This document shows positions 23,890-37,413 of a DNA stretch of 64,000 nucleotides, piece after piece. Numbering within the stretch: the stretch's first letter is position 1; each line of letters opens with the position of its first letter. Origin of the DNA: Agapanthus africanus. Lineage: Eukaryota > Streptophyta > Magnoliopsida > Asparagales > Amaryllidaceae. The position numbers and the translations under genes are program-made. Location of the stretch: positions 176,202,815 through 176,266,814 of the forward strand of contig JASDDO010000016.1 of assembly GCA_030015575.1 (NCBI GenBank), written 5' to 3'. The notes under the pieces are model-generated. The model saw only the letters and a list, made by a program, of their open reading frames with translations, did not search any database and was not told where the DNA came from.

Positions 23890-26800
23890 TTTTAAAATTT
23901 TGGCAGCACCTCCTTTGTATTTTTTTTATCCAAAACCACAAATACATAATAAGGATAATGGAATCCCCAAGCGGGAGCTAGCTCTTCGCCAAACGGCGGA
24001 TCACAACCATGCAATACAGCATAAATAAATATACGTCGCCCAACGGCGAAGCTCACCACAAAAAGAAAAAGAAATGAGCAAGATATAACCTCAAAAGTGA
24101 ATATAAAACCCATCGCTCAAATCTCGCAACTACAAGTCTCACTAAGTCTCATCACTTATACAATTTACAACTTTTGATTGATGGAGTTAACTAGATACAA
24201 TATAAAATATAGATACAAGAGTGGGAATGATACAAATATCCCACCTACCAAAGCAAAACACCCGAATGCAACTGTGTGCCAGCGAAGCCGCTACTGATCC
24301 AAGCGGTCAACCTGCAAGAACTGTGGCACAACGGGGGTGAGTTGCCAACTCGTGAGTAGAAAAATATCAACAGATAGAAATCGAATAAACAACGACTCCT
24401 AGGTCAACTATATCATAAAGGTAATACTATGATATCTAGGGTGACCAGGTCTGTATATGTGCCAACAAGGTAGTCAATACCTATATGTATGTGGATAACA
24501 TCCAACAGTAATAACCAATGCATGTATATGGATCTCTTCCAACTATAATCAAGATATGTATGCATGTGGATCTCGTCCACCCAAAATCAATGTCTGCATG
24601 CACATAAATATCATGAAGGGTGTGCATGAAAGTATAAGGATATATATATATCAGCGGTGTCCCTCCCGACACATCAAAATCATGGAACCTGAATGCCTAT
24701 CATCGACACTCGAAAACATCATGAAAACCGTGCCCAACATCGACACATAAATCCTGATATATCGGGCTCCGTCAGTCTGGATCGGCCCATCTAATCTTTC
24801 GACTCCGGTCGGTATCCTCCGGATATCCACCGAGCCCAAATACTATCACCGGTAGGTACTCTCCAGGCTCATCGTCTGCTCCACGAAAAACATTTCTCGC
24901 CTCGGGGAACCATACCGGGTCCACTATGAACCCGCAAACGGATCATCCAACTCCTCGAATCGGGTTTCAAGCACACGTCTCAGAACCGAGAAAACTCATG
25001 GTGGACGCACTGAAATATCATATCAAGAGAAACCGGGTTTTTAAAACAGTACATGCTTTCTTTGAAATAGCCACGTTTCTCAAATCCAGAAATCTCATAA
25101 AAACAGCATATCTCAATGCGTAAAATCATAAAGCATGATGTATGCGACATATGATGGAAATGTATGCATATCCGTATATAAATACACGGGTAACTATAGC
25201 AAGTAAATGATGAATAGAGTCATATCATGATGCAGCAATCCTACTGTGTAGTGACATGGCAATTATCGATGATGAAGTGTGTGAGCCGGCAGATCTGTGT
25301 ACGTGTAACATACGCATCATCGATAATGGTGTAAGTGTACTAACACAGGTATATGCAATGCAATGAAAATAATATGAATGCAACATAAAGTAAATCATAT
25401 GCAATGCTGATGGGTATACGTATCTAACATGATCAAGTCGGTGAATCTATCAGTCGGCATCTAGCCTCACAGCATCACGTACGGTATAATTCATCGTACG
25501 GCATCATCTAGTCAATGGTAAGGATCAATCATCAAATCAACTCGTCACGCACGGAACATCATCATACGGCGGCATTAAGCTAATAGGGATCCTATCATCC
25601 TATACGACAAATGAGGGTACGGCCTAATATCACCTACGGCCTATCATCCATGATTCACAACATTCTATATATGGATATATATCTATGTCCTAGGCCACAT
25701 CCTTAATAATCTCATATCAGGGGACCGGCAGGGTATAAGTCATCTCGATCGACTCGCATCCGTATACCAACGTAACATCATATCATCAGATCAGTCTTAT
25801 ATTCTTTCATCGCATTTGTATCACATATCAAATCAAATTTACAGAAACATTCTATCTCTACTAAGTATCAGTATCTAATCTAACAAACACACCCGAACCA
25901 TACAATCAGATTTTTAAAGAAGTGAATCGTAGTTTTGAAAATAGGGGTTACGGTGTTTTTAAGAAAAAGATATTATTTGGAAATCCGTAACATCCCTCAA
26001 GATTATATTTTTAAATGATACATACGACTCTTTGTTTTAGAAAAAGGTATGGTCCGGATGACGCATCTACATTGACTATCTAGTCCTACAGTACCCTAAA
26101 CGGCAATATCGGCAAACGTCGTCCTCGAATCCCGTCATCACATAATAGCCGTATTATCTCATTTCTAACTATCTTTAGTTTCAATATAGTATCACTAACT
26201 ATTCTTTACTATAACCCTAGTTTCCTAATCTAGGTTTCCTAACCATATTCTATAATCAGTTTTCCCATCAATACTTTGCGGGGGTGCTATACGCCATCCA
26301 CATGACTTCCCCCGTGGATATAGATCCACTCATCTGGTCTTCGCTCGCTGAAATCGATGACGCCACGCTCCGTCGCATCGGAATCCATGCGAAGGTACCT
26401 ACAATAATCAACAGCCGCAATACGTATTAAAATCGAATCCGGAAAACCGATATGGCGCACGGTATGCTCATAGGTTAGAAACTATGGCCTATACGTGCAA
26501 AACAATCAAACAACCCCTGTTGTCGATGTACAAACATCCGATAACCAAATACAAATCCAATTGTCAAGAAATTGCATTTTCAAAATACGGAAAACATAGC
26601 CTAAAACACACCAAAATGCTCCCAGATTCTCCCCATGTGACAATTAGCCAAAACTGCATATAGGAGGGGTCTATTTTAGTGCAAAAAGAGCCAAGGACCA
26701 AATCTGGGACCCTATTTCCCCGCTCTGGCCGCAAATAGCGGCCAGAATAAATATATCTGCGGCCTGGGGTTGGAGTTAGAGGCTCGGGTCTCTGTGGTAG

Positions 26801-27796
26801 CTTCCTTGGTGCCTGCACGACTCCCAGTAATCCCAAAATCATTTCTAGTGTCCCCGGGTTGCTCCAGATCCTAAAATACCATCACTATTATCACACATCG
26901 ACATGAACTCAAATCCCAAATCTGTATTTTGGGTTTCATCCCCCGTTCCAGGTCAGTAAAACACCACTAAGGCTTGTAGGCAGCCCCCTACACATCACCA
27001 ATTCCAACAAACACCCAACCCTTTTCTAGGTTTTCCCCAATGTCCACTAACCTTCACAATATCACATCTAAACACATATGAATACTAAAGTAAATGAAAA
27101 ACCACCCAATTGGTGAAGGGGTTACCTCATATAGCACGCATGAATCCGCCAAGATCATCGAAAACTGAAATTTTTTAGTCCCATATGTAGAGGTTGAAGA
27201 GGGGATTAATTTTTGTGAAGGGTGTGTAGGGTTTTGGGGATTGTTAGGAGATGGATCTAGGGATTTTAGTGGAGGGTTGTGGCTTGAGGGAGATGAAGGA
27301 GAAAAGAAAAGAGATAGGGGAAATGAAAAGGGCAGCAGCCCTCTCCCTCTCTCGCACCAATTCACACACTCTCCCTCTCCAAAAGCCCACCTAACCTAAT
27401 CATTTTGTCCCCTTTTGCCCTTTTCTTTTCTTCTTCTTTTCTCTCCACCAATAAACCATAACACAAAAGAAATGAAACATGTAACAAAATGAAACATGTC
27501 ATGGTGCACTAACCATGGAAAACTATAGAAACGCGGATTTGGCTTAATCGTGATTAGTAGTGCACTAATCGGGTTTTTATCAAAACTGCATAAAATAAAT
27601 TTTAAAAATGTCAAATCCTTTAATTATATAATTAAATGAATAAATCATTTTAATTTCCATTTATTTCATAATTATTGGTATATATTTATACCTTTTTTCG
27701 AAAACCCCAATTTCGCAAATCGGGCAGTTTTCGGGAAAATTATTATTTTAATATTAAATTCCAAAAATAATATTTTATATTTTCTGAAATGTTACA
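23890..27796 (-). repeat. inverted LTR of a related Gypsy element (solo or truncated)
   Basis: Read on the - strand, it starts TGTAACATTTCAG at 27796, like the Gypsy 3' LTR start TGTAACGTTTCGG at 28057. It shares the landmark TGGATGGCGTATAGC (here about 26285-26300; + strand copy about 29316-29330) and GGAGGTGCTG (here about 23905-23915; + strand copy about 40740). Overall similarity is modest and the copy is longer, so it is a different subfamily. Around 24480-24620 are imperfect direct repeats with ATGTATGTGGAT. No gag or pol is present, and no matching target duplication is visible at 22900-22904 versus 27797-27801. Confidence 0.7.
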
Positions 27797-28017
27797 CTCA
27801 CGCTATCCAGCATCAGACTATAGAGCTTGAGCATGATTTATCTTAAACTGAGCAGCCGGTATCTATTCTCGACCGGCAGGTGAAGAAACTGCGATCAAAG
27901 GTACTTCCATCTGTAAAGGTTCTATGGCGGGGACCAAATAGCGAAGAGGTCACTTGGGAAGCCGAGGATGTGATACGGAAGAAATTCCCGCAACTTTTTG
28001 AAGGTATGTGTGTTTAG
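27797..28017 (+). pseudogene. Ty3/Gypsy pol, part 3: integrase C-terminus
   Basis: Frame reads RYPASDYRALEHDLS, a TAA stop, then TEQPVSILDRQV, LRSKVLPSVKVLWRG and WEAEDVIRKKFPQLFEG, ending at TAG 28015-28017. This is the typical C-terminus of plant Tekay/Del-type chromoviruses. It lies just before the polypurine tract. Confidence 0.88.
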
Positions 28018-28044
28018 GTTTTAATTCGGGCACCGAATTTTTTT

Positions 28045-28053
28045 AAGGGGGGA
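28045..28053 (+). other. polypurine tract of the Gypsy element
   Basis: AAGGGGGGA lies just before the LTR start TGTAACG. Confidence 0.85.
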
Positions 28054-28056
28054 TAT

Positions 28057-30297
28057 TGTAACGTTTCGGGAAAATTTGTAGATAATTAATTATTTTATTT
28101 TATTTAAAAAATGTTATTTTAAATTTATAATTTTGATAAAAAGACTTTTTAGAAATGGTTAAGTTATTTAAGTAAAATGTTAATTAGTTTAGGTAATATT
28201 AGTTTGTAAGGAAGGGTTGTAGTGGAAAGTTTAAATTCTATGTGGTATATAGAGTTGTGGGGGGGGTTTATGTGCATATTGTGATAATCATGAGGTTAGG
28301 ATTATAATGAACCTCACCCACACCACACCAAGAGATTCACTTCAAGCCACCACCTCACCCTTGCACCTATGCACCTCACCCTCCATGATGACACGTCCTC
28401 CTTCCCTTATCAACACATAACTCCTTTAATTGTTCAGTTATCAAACTAAAATTAGATTTCAAAACACTTAGCTTATAATGAAGCTCGCCACCCTCACTTA
28501 GAAAAAAAAAGATAAGGATAGCTAGAATTCCGTGCACTTTGATTCAAATTCCTCAAGCTAGGCTTCTCAACTCCTTGTGCAACTTTTGAAGATTTAGCTC
28601 GGTGGAATCCTTCATATTGGTATAACCCTCAACCTTTCAGATCTTAAAATGAGTTATGTATAAAGTAGTGTTTACGATATCGGTAAAAAACGTATTTTTG
28701 TTAGAATCTTAGCTCTGTTAGTATCTTCTATAATTATACTAATCCCTAAATAGATCTAATAGTACAGTAGCATGATAATTAGACCTAGAGTGTACCCTAG
28801 AAACCCGGACCTTTTCCTTCACAATTCGACCGGCGAAATCCTCCATTTTCCCGGTGCCGCCGTTTTTTTTGTTGATTTGGGTGTTGAGATTTTGTGGGTA
28901 GCTCTCTGTAGGTCATGTAGGGTATTTGGTATACTTTGATTTCCCTATATGGTCTTTAAATAAAATCTGGAAGCTAATTGCTTTGCTTTTTATTATATTT
29001 TAACGTATGATACGGACATTTCATATCACGTTTTATGTTTTCTCAAAATACGACGAGTGGGGATAGCTCAAGTTAGCCTAGGGTCTGTATAGCACACGAT
29101 ATTCTAACGTATCACGTTATGTATGTAAGTTCATTTATAATTTACGTTTTCGCCGTATCGAAATTTAGCCTCTTATATACGAAAGATCTTTTCGATGTTA
29201 GGTTCGACCGCGGGGACTTCAGAGGCAGCGAGAAAGGGAAAATGAGTGATGGGATCCGAGTAGACAACGACTTGTTCCGGTGAGTAGACTAAACATCTAC
29301 CGGGGGACATGTTATGGATGGCGTATAGCGCCCGAATCTAGAAGTTTTGTTATATTTTTTTTCCATTCATATTGTTTGCATAATTAAACCTAATATTGCA
29401 TTGTATGCATTCATACCTATAACTCGCTGTTAATTAACCCTTGTTAGGACACTTGCACTATTACCGATGCGTTATGTTTGACTTGCACATGCTTACATGC
29501 TACACTACACCCCATCAGTAATTAACATGTCACGTACACACCTAGAACTTGCTATGTCACCTTTAATCTATTGCGCACTGTTAATATTATTAATAATTGT
29601 TGTTACACACCATTGCTATTGTTTTGACACATATCATATCTCATTTTCATTGCTACTACTTATATCATGATATATTGGATTATGAGATTTTCCTTGTTTC
29701 GAGTTTTATGCACTACTGGTTATATTCTACGGTTCTTCGTGATTGATGTGATATATCCACCATGAGTTGTTATTTTTATGATTTGGTTTTATTCCGAACC
29801 GAGTGAGGGGGTATACGGTTGTGGATTTTTACGTTATCCGGACTTAGTAGGGGCGAGGGATATACAGTCGGATACATGGTAGACCCGGTCGAGGCCGAGG
29901 TGCAGGAAAGCCGTATTAGAGGCGGGGAGCCTAGCGAGGACTTTCGATACCGGAGATAGTTTGAGAAACACGGAGGATATTTGGAGGATACTGACCGATG
30001 TTGTTGGCTGTCAGGATCATTCGGGGAATGGTTCCTGCCAAAACTGAAGATTTGTGTCGATATTTGACACTGGATTTGAGGATCGTTATGAAAATGACCA
30101 AGATTTTTGGAAAACTTGATGAGATTTCTGTTTCCTTTTATTATGGAACTATAATTACTTATTCATAATTCATATGTTATCATATATCATGTCTACGTGA
30201 TGCTTTCGTTATGCATACAATTTCAACTGTTGGATGTTAGTTTATTCGTTGAGTTGGCAACGCACCCCCGTTGTGCCTTAATTCCTTGCAGGAGACA
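28057..30297 (+). repeat. 3' LTR of the Gypsy element, part 1
   Basis: It begins TGTAACGTTTCGG and runs to the insertion of element D at 30298. With part 2 (40360-40959) the LTR is about 2.84 kb, within the long-LTR range of Tekay-like Gypsy elements. It is AT-rich with no coding content. Confidence 0.85.
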
Positions 30298-32445
30298 TGT
30301 AAGTGCAGGGCGGCGCCCCGGCCGTCAATCCGACGCCGGAATGCGGAAACGAAACTTTTTACGAACTTGTAAACCGGCACCACCGCGCACAAAAATCCCG
30401 GATCGGGCCATTAATCTAGTCCTAGCTAACAAGAGAAAGGGGTAGAGAGATATACCGAGCGATCCGTGTCCTTCGGTCTTCTCGTCGTCGTCCCGATCTC
30501 CCCGCGGAATCTCCGGTCTTCAACTCCTCGTCGGAAGGGCACCACTTCGCCGGGTTCTTTTATGGGCTCCCACCTCTGGACCGAGGCAACTCGGGCACGA
30601 AGTTGGCGAGCCGACGTACCCAAGATTTGCTGTAGAATAGTGTGGAACTCTATGTCTCATTAGGGTGTAGGAAGTTGCCATCATGGTGGAGGAATGAGAT
30701 GTAAGCTTTTTGTGGATGAACTTGGGAATTTTGTAGCATGAAAAGAGCAAAAATTCCCACACCAAAATAATGGGCAGCCCTTCCCTCATTTGGCCGGCCC
30801 CTTCATGGTGGTGAGTGAGAATAGAGTCCATGAATCAAAGAGAGTGAACCACAACATAATGCAAGAGAGAGAAAGGGTGATGATCATAAGCAATGATCAT
30901 CAACCAAAACCAATACTCCATCAACCAATCATCAACAACCATGATTACTCCAAAACCAACACTCCAACAACCTAATCATCAACAACCATGATGAGAAGAA
31001 GAAGAAGTCAAATGAAGTCAAATGGTGGAGGAATTATCATGATACAACAATATGCAAATAACACCCTCCACTAACCAAATTTGCATGCTTGCAAATAAGC
31101 CCTCGTCCACCAATTTCCGGCCAAGGATAGATACAAAGGAAAATGGCCGAAACAGAAAACAAACTGGCAACTTCATAAAACTGATCCCGTAATAAATTAC
31201 AGGAAACCCCACTACTGTATATACATACCCGCATTTGTATTCCAACCGAATACAAATGCAATGAGACAAAATCTACACTGTACTATACTAGGATGCGGCT
31301 TAAACCAAAGCCCGCTAGTATTATCCGCCCGATCATGATCCGTGCAATACCGCACATATCTGATCGAACCCCGCCATATCTCCATACGACCTCTACAGCG
31401 TTTCGCCCGAAACTTGAGAAACTGGTCTGTGGGGGACTCTAAAGACTCGTCAATACTTTGGTTGTGAATTTAACCACTAGCACGTCAGAGGTATTGGCCT
31501 ATACGTAACGGGCTACCAGGTATTTACCAAAAGGGACGTCGATGAGCGAACTCATCCTGACACCCTACTGAGCCTGTCAGTGACAATATCCGTACAGTCC
31601 GGTCCGTTCGTCTATGAGCATCGCATGGCGGGCCTAGGGGGTTGGTAAAAGTCAGACCCCCAAAAGCGGTACAAGTCATGTCGGAGTGTAGCCCAGAACA
31701 CCCTGAGATACTACTGGAATACCTACCAGTAAATCTCCTGTCTCGGCCGAGGTCTTTGTGTAATGGCTCTCCTAGACACAGCGCGACCTCACCCCCAATA
31801 CCGGGAGAGACGAACCCCTGAAGATCCGCTCACTGCCTCCATGTGGCTCGGGACCGTACCCAACTAAAACCTGTTTGCACATCTCTTTTGAGCGTGGTAG
31901 GGTAGTAATCAAAGTACAGTGGGAACTCACACGAGACAAATGACGATCCTCAGGTCGATGAACTAACCTGCACACAAGTATAAGACCAACTAGTATATTC
32001 CCGGCGAGTCCTGTCCGGTGTACTCATAACCCAATGAGCACCTGTATACATCTTAGGTGAACCAACTGACACCAGTGGCTTGTGAGACCGGCCACCGCCC
32101 CTCGTCGGGGTCTCGACTGTATACACTAGTCTACTCTGAAGTATCGATGCCCTGTCTCGAAACTCCCACGACTAGGGACCTTCTAAGGATGTCCTTATAG
32201 ACTACCAGCTCCAACATATATGATCGCCCTCATACTGCTGTCAGTCAAGCAAGAATCCTAGGGGCTCTATCAACGTGCAATAGTGACCTGTAAGGTCACC
32301 TAAAGCAGTACACGATGATAAAGGTAAACCAGATAGCATACTATCATCTTGAGTAAGACTGTCCTACCGGAATAGGTCCTCCCTCAATCATTGCAATCAC
32401 GTGCCTGTGATCCAATAATTGACTTTGAGGGCACTATCTCCAACA
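30298..32445 (-). repeat. 3' LTR of element D
   Basis: It starts TGTAAGTGCAGG and ends CCAACA. It lacks about 29 bases near 31975 that are present in the other LTR (about 39862-39890). It contains the CTCAT (32023-32027) / ATGAG (32034-32038) inverted repeat, matching CTCGT/ACGAG of A, and CTCGGCCGAG at 31742-31751 in place of the palindrome in A. Frames of 60-100 codons at 30426-30831 recur in the other LTR and are not taken as genes. Confidence 0.94.
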
Positions 32446-32458
32446 ATCTCCCACTTGC
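32446..32458 (-). other. polypurine tract of element D
   Basis: The sense strand reads GCAAGTGGGAGAT, then the 3' LTR. Confidence 0.85.
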
Positions 32459-34990
32459 ACTCAAGGCTAATTATTGCGATGTCGCATACTCACAGCCCGT
32501 GTGATACCGAACACCCAACTCCTCTACTAGTCAGTCTCACAAATCTCGTTTGCGAAACTATTGCGTTCGAGGAATAGCCTCAGCGAGTGGATCCGCTTTG
32601 ATGTTTCTTTCTATGTCTCTCTATATCTCAAGTTCGCGGAGAAAACCCATCTCCCGAAATGAGCAATACCTGTCTTAGAATATGTCTGGATGTCTGATGG
32701 GACCGGGCTCACAAGTGAACTCCAAATCCAAACTTCTTAGACTGTATCGTCAACTGAACTTAATCAGTATCCTGCGCCATGCCTCTCTCAGTATCGCCTT
32801 GGACCACCTGTCCAAAATACTGCCCCTCGTCAGTAGGAAAAACTATAACCCTGACAGCCACTCCGCCGTCCAGATCACCTTGGAAGCCTGGAATGATAAC
32901 TGTCTTCTAAAAGAGGCTGTTGTTATCATATCCCTAGAACACCCACTTATGTTCTAAAACTGCTTCCAACTGTTTCTCCAGGATTAGATCAATATCAACT
33001 TATTGCATCTCGTGCAAAAACAACCTCTGGTGTGGCACTTGACATCTCATGATTGAATCAATTGCCTAAGCAAGTGATCTGCCAATCATGCACATCCCTC
33101 TCCGCTTTAGTCAGTAAGACACCTTTAGAGAGGGTGACTCCATCACCTGCAGGTACACTACCGTGCCAGGAGTCGTCCATTCTAAATACTCTTAGAATGC
33201 TGTCTAAGTACCCAGATTGGGAAACTACCCAAATCTAGATCTAAAACCATAGATCCAGTAACCAGAATGTCTGATATAATATCCAATTCCTATGTGGAGA
33301 AACCACTGTGGGACGACCAAAGTATAACAGATCGTAGTATAGGAATATCACTTCCTACTCTGTGTATGTCATCCAAATACCAGGACATCACACCCTACTA
33401 CCTTCTCAACAGATCCATCCTCTATTCTGATGAAGTCAAACCTAAGACTGTCAAATCAGAAATAGATGATCTATCTCCGCTATATCTTCTTTAGTCCATA
33501 AAAAGACAAAAGCTACCTGTCCACCAATGCTTCCGCTGCTCCCACTGACTATGACAACCCTCTGGAAGAGTCATATAGACGTACACTTCTAAAGCTAGTT
33601 TAGAACGACGCTATACTCATCCTCCTGCCGGGTCTCGCAGCCTGGAACAACAGCAATGGCAAGTCTGGGTAAACAAGAACCTCCCTGTTACCGTCCTTGA
33701 GGCTACCGGAGTACCCCTCGGGTGCCTGAGGTTACCCACCGTATCTGCGGAGTGGCCAATGGAATGTCAAACTAGATTGAATCTTTAGGTTCTTATCAAA
33801 TCTTCAGTAATCGTTTGCGGTTCTGGAATCACTTCCACTTCTACCATACTCCCACTACTGTTTTCTGAAAAAATCCATTTTATTTAAAACTGTGGCGAGT
33901 CTAAAACAATATCACTATTGATCTTCCAGATGGTAGAAAGTCAACCCTCATCATAGCCTATGTCAACCCACAAACAGCCATAACAGAAACGTGCCTTGAG
34001 TTATCCAGAGTCTGGTTCTAAGCATAAGCCGGACAACTCCCCGTACCTTAACATCGTTAAGAAATGAACTGTTCTATATCCAATATAGGACCAGAGGCAC
34101 TGATTTAATTGAACCAGATTCAAATCATGCAGCTGTCTCCAGTGCATGTCAACTAAATGGAAAAAGGCCGATCAGCATTACTCAACTTAGAAGTGCTTCC
34201 AATTATGAGTAATCTGAAAGAGAAGCAAGTTCTCTTAAACATTACAATCAACTGAATACCATACACAAGTATCTACATCTTCGATCAACTTGAAGAATCC
34301 CGATACTTGCAACACATGGTTCTCTACTTTATCCATATACCTATAACTTCTCAAAACTTGGACCCTGTGTTTCTACGAAACACCTGTCTAAAGACTAGAG
34401 AAGTCATAAGTAAACCGAATATAGTACGAGAACCAACCGCTCTGTCCTCATGGACGCTGGACAACATACAATACTCTGTATAAGTCCCTTGAGTCTGATA
34501 ACTCAATCCCTGTGTGTCGTAGGTTGAAAACTGTACTTATGGTTAAGAAGAATTACACCGCTGTTTAATGCTCCTTACCTAACCATCCACTGATATAGGT
34601 AAATGTCATAGACATAATTTCGAAAAGGTATATCTCACTCTATGAAAATAGACGTACAGATATATCAATTTGAAATTGGTGCATAACAGCGGATATTCAA
34701 AACCAAATATTTGCCGTCCGGCAATCAACCCAGGTGACTTACTCAAATATCACTGATTACAACGAATCCCGATATAATGAGGATGATCACCTAATTCCCA
34801 ATAAGCTACTCCCACTCATCATCTGTAAAACCATACAGATGTGAGAATCATACCTGGTAAATACAGACCCTGGAGTAAGTATCTAATCGTGAAATCAGTT
34901 TTCCTTTAACAGTACACAGTGAAACTAAAACATTGAAATGTTTCGATGGGGTATCTCGGTATTCCTAGTAATGCCTCTTCCATTTTCCAG
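32459..34990 (-). pseudogene. decayed pol of element D (RNase H to protease)
   Basis: Only fragments of Copia pol can be followed by their similarity to A and B on the - strand: RNase H end (about 32570-32720), the SQSRYIDTIL region (about 33180-33260), the YVDD region (about 33350-33380), the GSSGKVC region (about 33530-33560), the RT-integrase linker (about 33780-33860), integrase (about 34000-34550) and a protease trace (about 34800-34840). Stops and indels occur throughout. Confidence 0.75.
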
Positions 34991-35034
34991 ATTCACAACT
35001 GTAACCGTGTAATTCTTTGCCATCTTTCCAAATC

Positions 35035-35390
35035 CCTTTATATGTCTTTAGTCATTATCTTCTGTACACCCCTTTAGGCCAAATGGTTTTCTTCCTTCCC
35101 TACCGTTCGGCACCAACCTATGGTTTGAAAGAAGACTATCCAATAAGCATAATGGGTGTACTGTCCTAATCCTAGGAGCACTTGCAATGCGAGAGAAGGT
35201 GAAGATAAAAGACAACCGAATAAACCTTATTCCTATTTCTCCTGAACCATAATCCATCCCTGAACTGGAACAAGTTCCTTTCAAGTTCGTATATAACCAT
35301 ACGATGGAGTATCCAATAAACTGTGGATCTTCGTAGAGATACGGAGTGTCCTGGAGAAATACAAAGGTGATTTAGGATTGGCGAAGAAAT
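35035..35390 (-). repeat. 350-bp unit, copy 1, in the gag position of D
   Basis: This is a diverged direct duplicate of 35445-35800 and is also related to 43940-44340 in E (other strand). Translated on the - strand it keeps FTFSRIASAPRIRTVHPLC and LLDSL, as does the copy in E. It is not recognisable as capsid, and there is no zinc knuckle. Confidence 0.75.
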
Positions 35391-35444
35391 ACTTGGTCTG
35401 GTCGTGAATAGCAGTCGCAATTTACTTTGCCCTCTTACTAATCC

Positions 35445-35800
35445 CTTGATATGTCTTAACTTAATACCTTCTGTATACCATCGTTAGGCTAACTGGTTTT
35501 CTTCATTCCCTACCGGTCGGCACCTGCCTATGGTTTGGAAGAAGACTATCCAATTTACGTAATAGGTGTACTATCTCCTAAACCAAGGAGTACTCGTAAC
35601 CTGAGAGAAGGTAAAAGGAAAAGACAACGGAATTGTCCTATTCGTTTTCTCGAGAACCGGAAACCATCCTCGAATAAATTCCTTCGAGTTCGTATCTAAC
35701 CATACGATGGTTTTGTCCAATGGAAGTGGACGTTCGTAGTAATACAGGGTAACCTGGAGAAAAGGGTAAAAGTAGGAGTGGCAATGAGGTTTGCAACTCT
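35445..35800 (-). repeat. 350-bp unit, copy 2, in the gag position of D
   Basis: Copy 2 lies upstream in sense, about 410 bases from copy 1, and keeps RGWFPVLEKTNRTIPLSFPF plus FTFSQV in the frame matching E. The pair differs at many sites, so the duplication is old. Confidence 0.75.
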
Positions 35801-35880
35801 GACAATCCAAAAGCCAGTGTTTAAGAAGGTTCGGTCAACTTGGTCACTGAGTCAAAGTCTTAGGGTCAGGTCAATGGTCG

Positions 35881-35908
35881 CTGCCAAAGAGAGAGAGAAA
35901 AGAAACAC
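35881..35908 (-). promoter_or_regulatory. possible 3' splice site at leader end, element D
   Basis: The sense strand has GTGTTTCTTTTCTCTCTC, then TTTGGCAG and CGACC. It is in the same place as in A and B. Confidence 0.4.
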
Positions 35909-36185
35909 TCAGCGTGCACTCTAACCTAGATCAGAATGGTTACCAATTTATCTAATCTGGAAACCTCCCACTGTAACCTCAAATTCTCCTCCAAACCTGA
36001 AAGAAGAATTAGTCGGGATCACCCGAGGAGTAAACTAACTCATCAGTGGGAATCGGGATCCAACTATCATCACATGATAACATGACGGAATCCGCTCACG
36101 TCATCACACTCCAGAAGGTATTGGCATATCTGGCAAGTTTCAATTTCTTTAGAAACTCCCGATGTGATTTTTGCCCCATGCTCTG

Positions 36186-36392
36186 ATGACCTTGACGAAG
36201 GCCAACAAATCATAAGTCACATGTCAAGTTCTACCCGTCATTGTCCAGGTTAATTTGAACCCACCCGTACAAGCCCTTGACGAAGGTCAACAAGGCTATA
36301 CGACTGTCCCAAACCAACGCATCTATCTATGCAGCAGAAAGGCAACAAGCAGCTACCATACACTATGCATTGACGAAGGCCAACAAACATAG
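36186..36392 (-). other. three-hairpin leader module, element D
   Basis: Cores CTTGACGAAGGCCAACAAA (about 36191), CTTGACGAAGGTCAACAA (about 36273) and TTGACGAAGGCCAACAAA (about 36370). Core 1 is closed by ATGA (36186-36189) / TCAT (36210-36213). Core 3 is closed by CTATG (36363-36367) / CATAG (36388-36392). Confidence 0.68.
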
Positions 36393-37110
36393 CATGAATA
36401 CTACGTGCTACCAGTCTGAAACGACGGAGGGCTACGAATGGTTTCTGGCGAAAACCTTTAACGTAATGAACTTGATATCGTTGAAGGAACTGGATAGCTT
36501 TATAAAAATATAGTGACGAAAACCTTTGCTAAAGAGGTCACTCCCGGTGAAGGGATCTCGTCTCTTTCCCCGTAGAATGAGGTGCAGGATATTCCAACTG
36601 AATACCACGATGCAAAGAAAAAGTAAACGACTATAGTGAAGTTATTGCACTGACGAAAACTTCTGTCCAAGGGGTCACTCCCGGTGAAGGGATCTCGGCC
36701 CTTGCCTCGCCGACTGAGGTGCAGGATATTCCAACTGAATACCACTATGCAAAACAAAAGTGAACGTCCTTGCAATAACAGCTTTTTGAAAAGTGTTCCA
36801 ACAACATCAGAATAGGTTTGTTTAGCTTGCATTGATCCGAATCAATGCAGTCCCATCAATTGATCACACCAATAAAGAACGAAAATAATGATGTACGTAT
36901 ATGCCATCCGCATTCGCCACTGGGTCCCGTCATTACCCGTTAGATTACTTAACTAACGACAGAGCGGGGACTGGACTAGCGCGGATGCAAAACATATACA
37001 ACATCTACTAGTATATATATCAATATATAATATTTTCGCTCAAGGTGTGATAAAATGCAACATCACAGAAATATACAGCATCACAGAACAATACAGATAT
37101 CTGGGATCCC

Positions 37111-37413
37111 CGGGTTTCACAGAGCCGCTACTGAAACCCGACGTTCCCCTAGTCGTGTGGATAGCCTGTGCAATGAAATCCTAGACCCCTACGGGCGCGG
37201 CAAGTTACCCGCCAAAACCTGAAGCGAGGCAGCCCCCTTTAGCAACGTGAATGGACCACCCAGCACTTCATGGAATCCGGTAACTTGGGCATCCCTCCTG
37301 GTTCAACCTGTACCCCCTACGAGTGCGGCGAATAGCCCGCCAATTCTACAGTAAAGCCCCGTCCGTCTCAATGCCATGAGATGCGGGCTCGTTGCCCTCT
37401 AGAACCCGGCTAT
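37111..37413 (-). other. GGCTC hairpin plus two long-range stems, leader of element D
   Basis: CGGGTTTCA (37111-37119) pairs with TGAAACCCG (37132-37140) around AGAGCC. CAAGTTACC (37201-37209) pairs with GGTAACTTG (37279-37287). A second module has ATAGCC (37332-37337) pairing with GGCTAT (37408-37413). E also has two modules; A, B and H have one. Confidence 0.72.

Noticed and set aside
24481-24839. Open frames at 24481-24839
   Set aside because: They run through imperfect ATGTATGTGGAT repeats of an LTR, on both strands; chance frames.
27054-27365. 103-codon frame rich in Ser and Pro on the - strand
   Set aside because: Low-complexity CT-rich LTR stretch; not supported by any relative.
22905-27796. 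Simple solo LTR with target duplication
   Set aside because: Five bases on either side (TCGCC and CTCAC) do not match and integrase sequence is missing; left as an inverted LTR with unresolved end.
30426-30831. Open frames of 65-103 codons in the LTRs of D (also 38311-38716)
   Set aside because: Overlapping frames on both strands in a duplicated LTR, with no family resemblance; read as chance.
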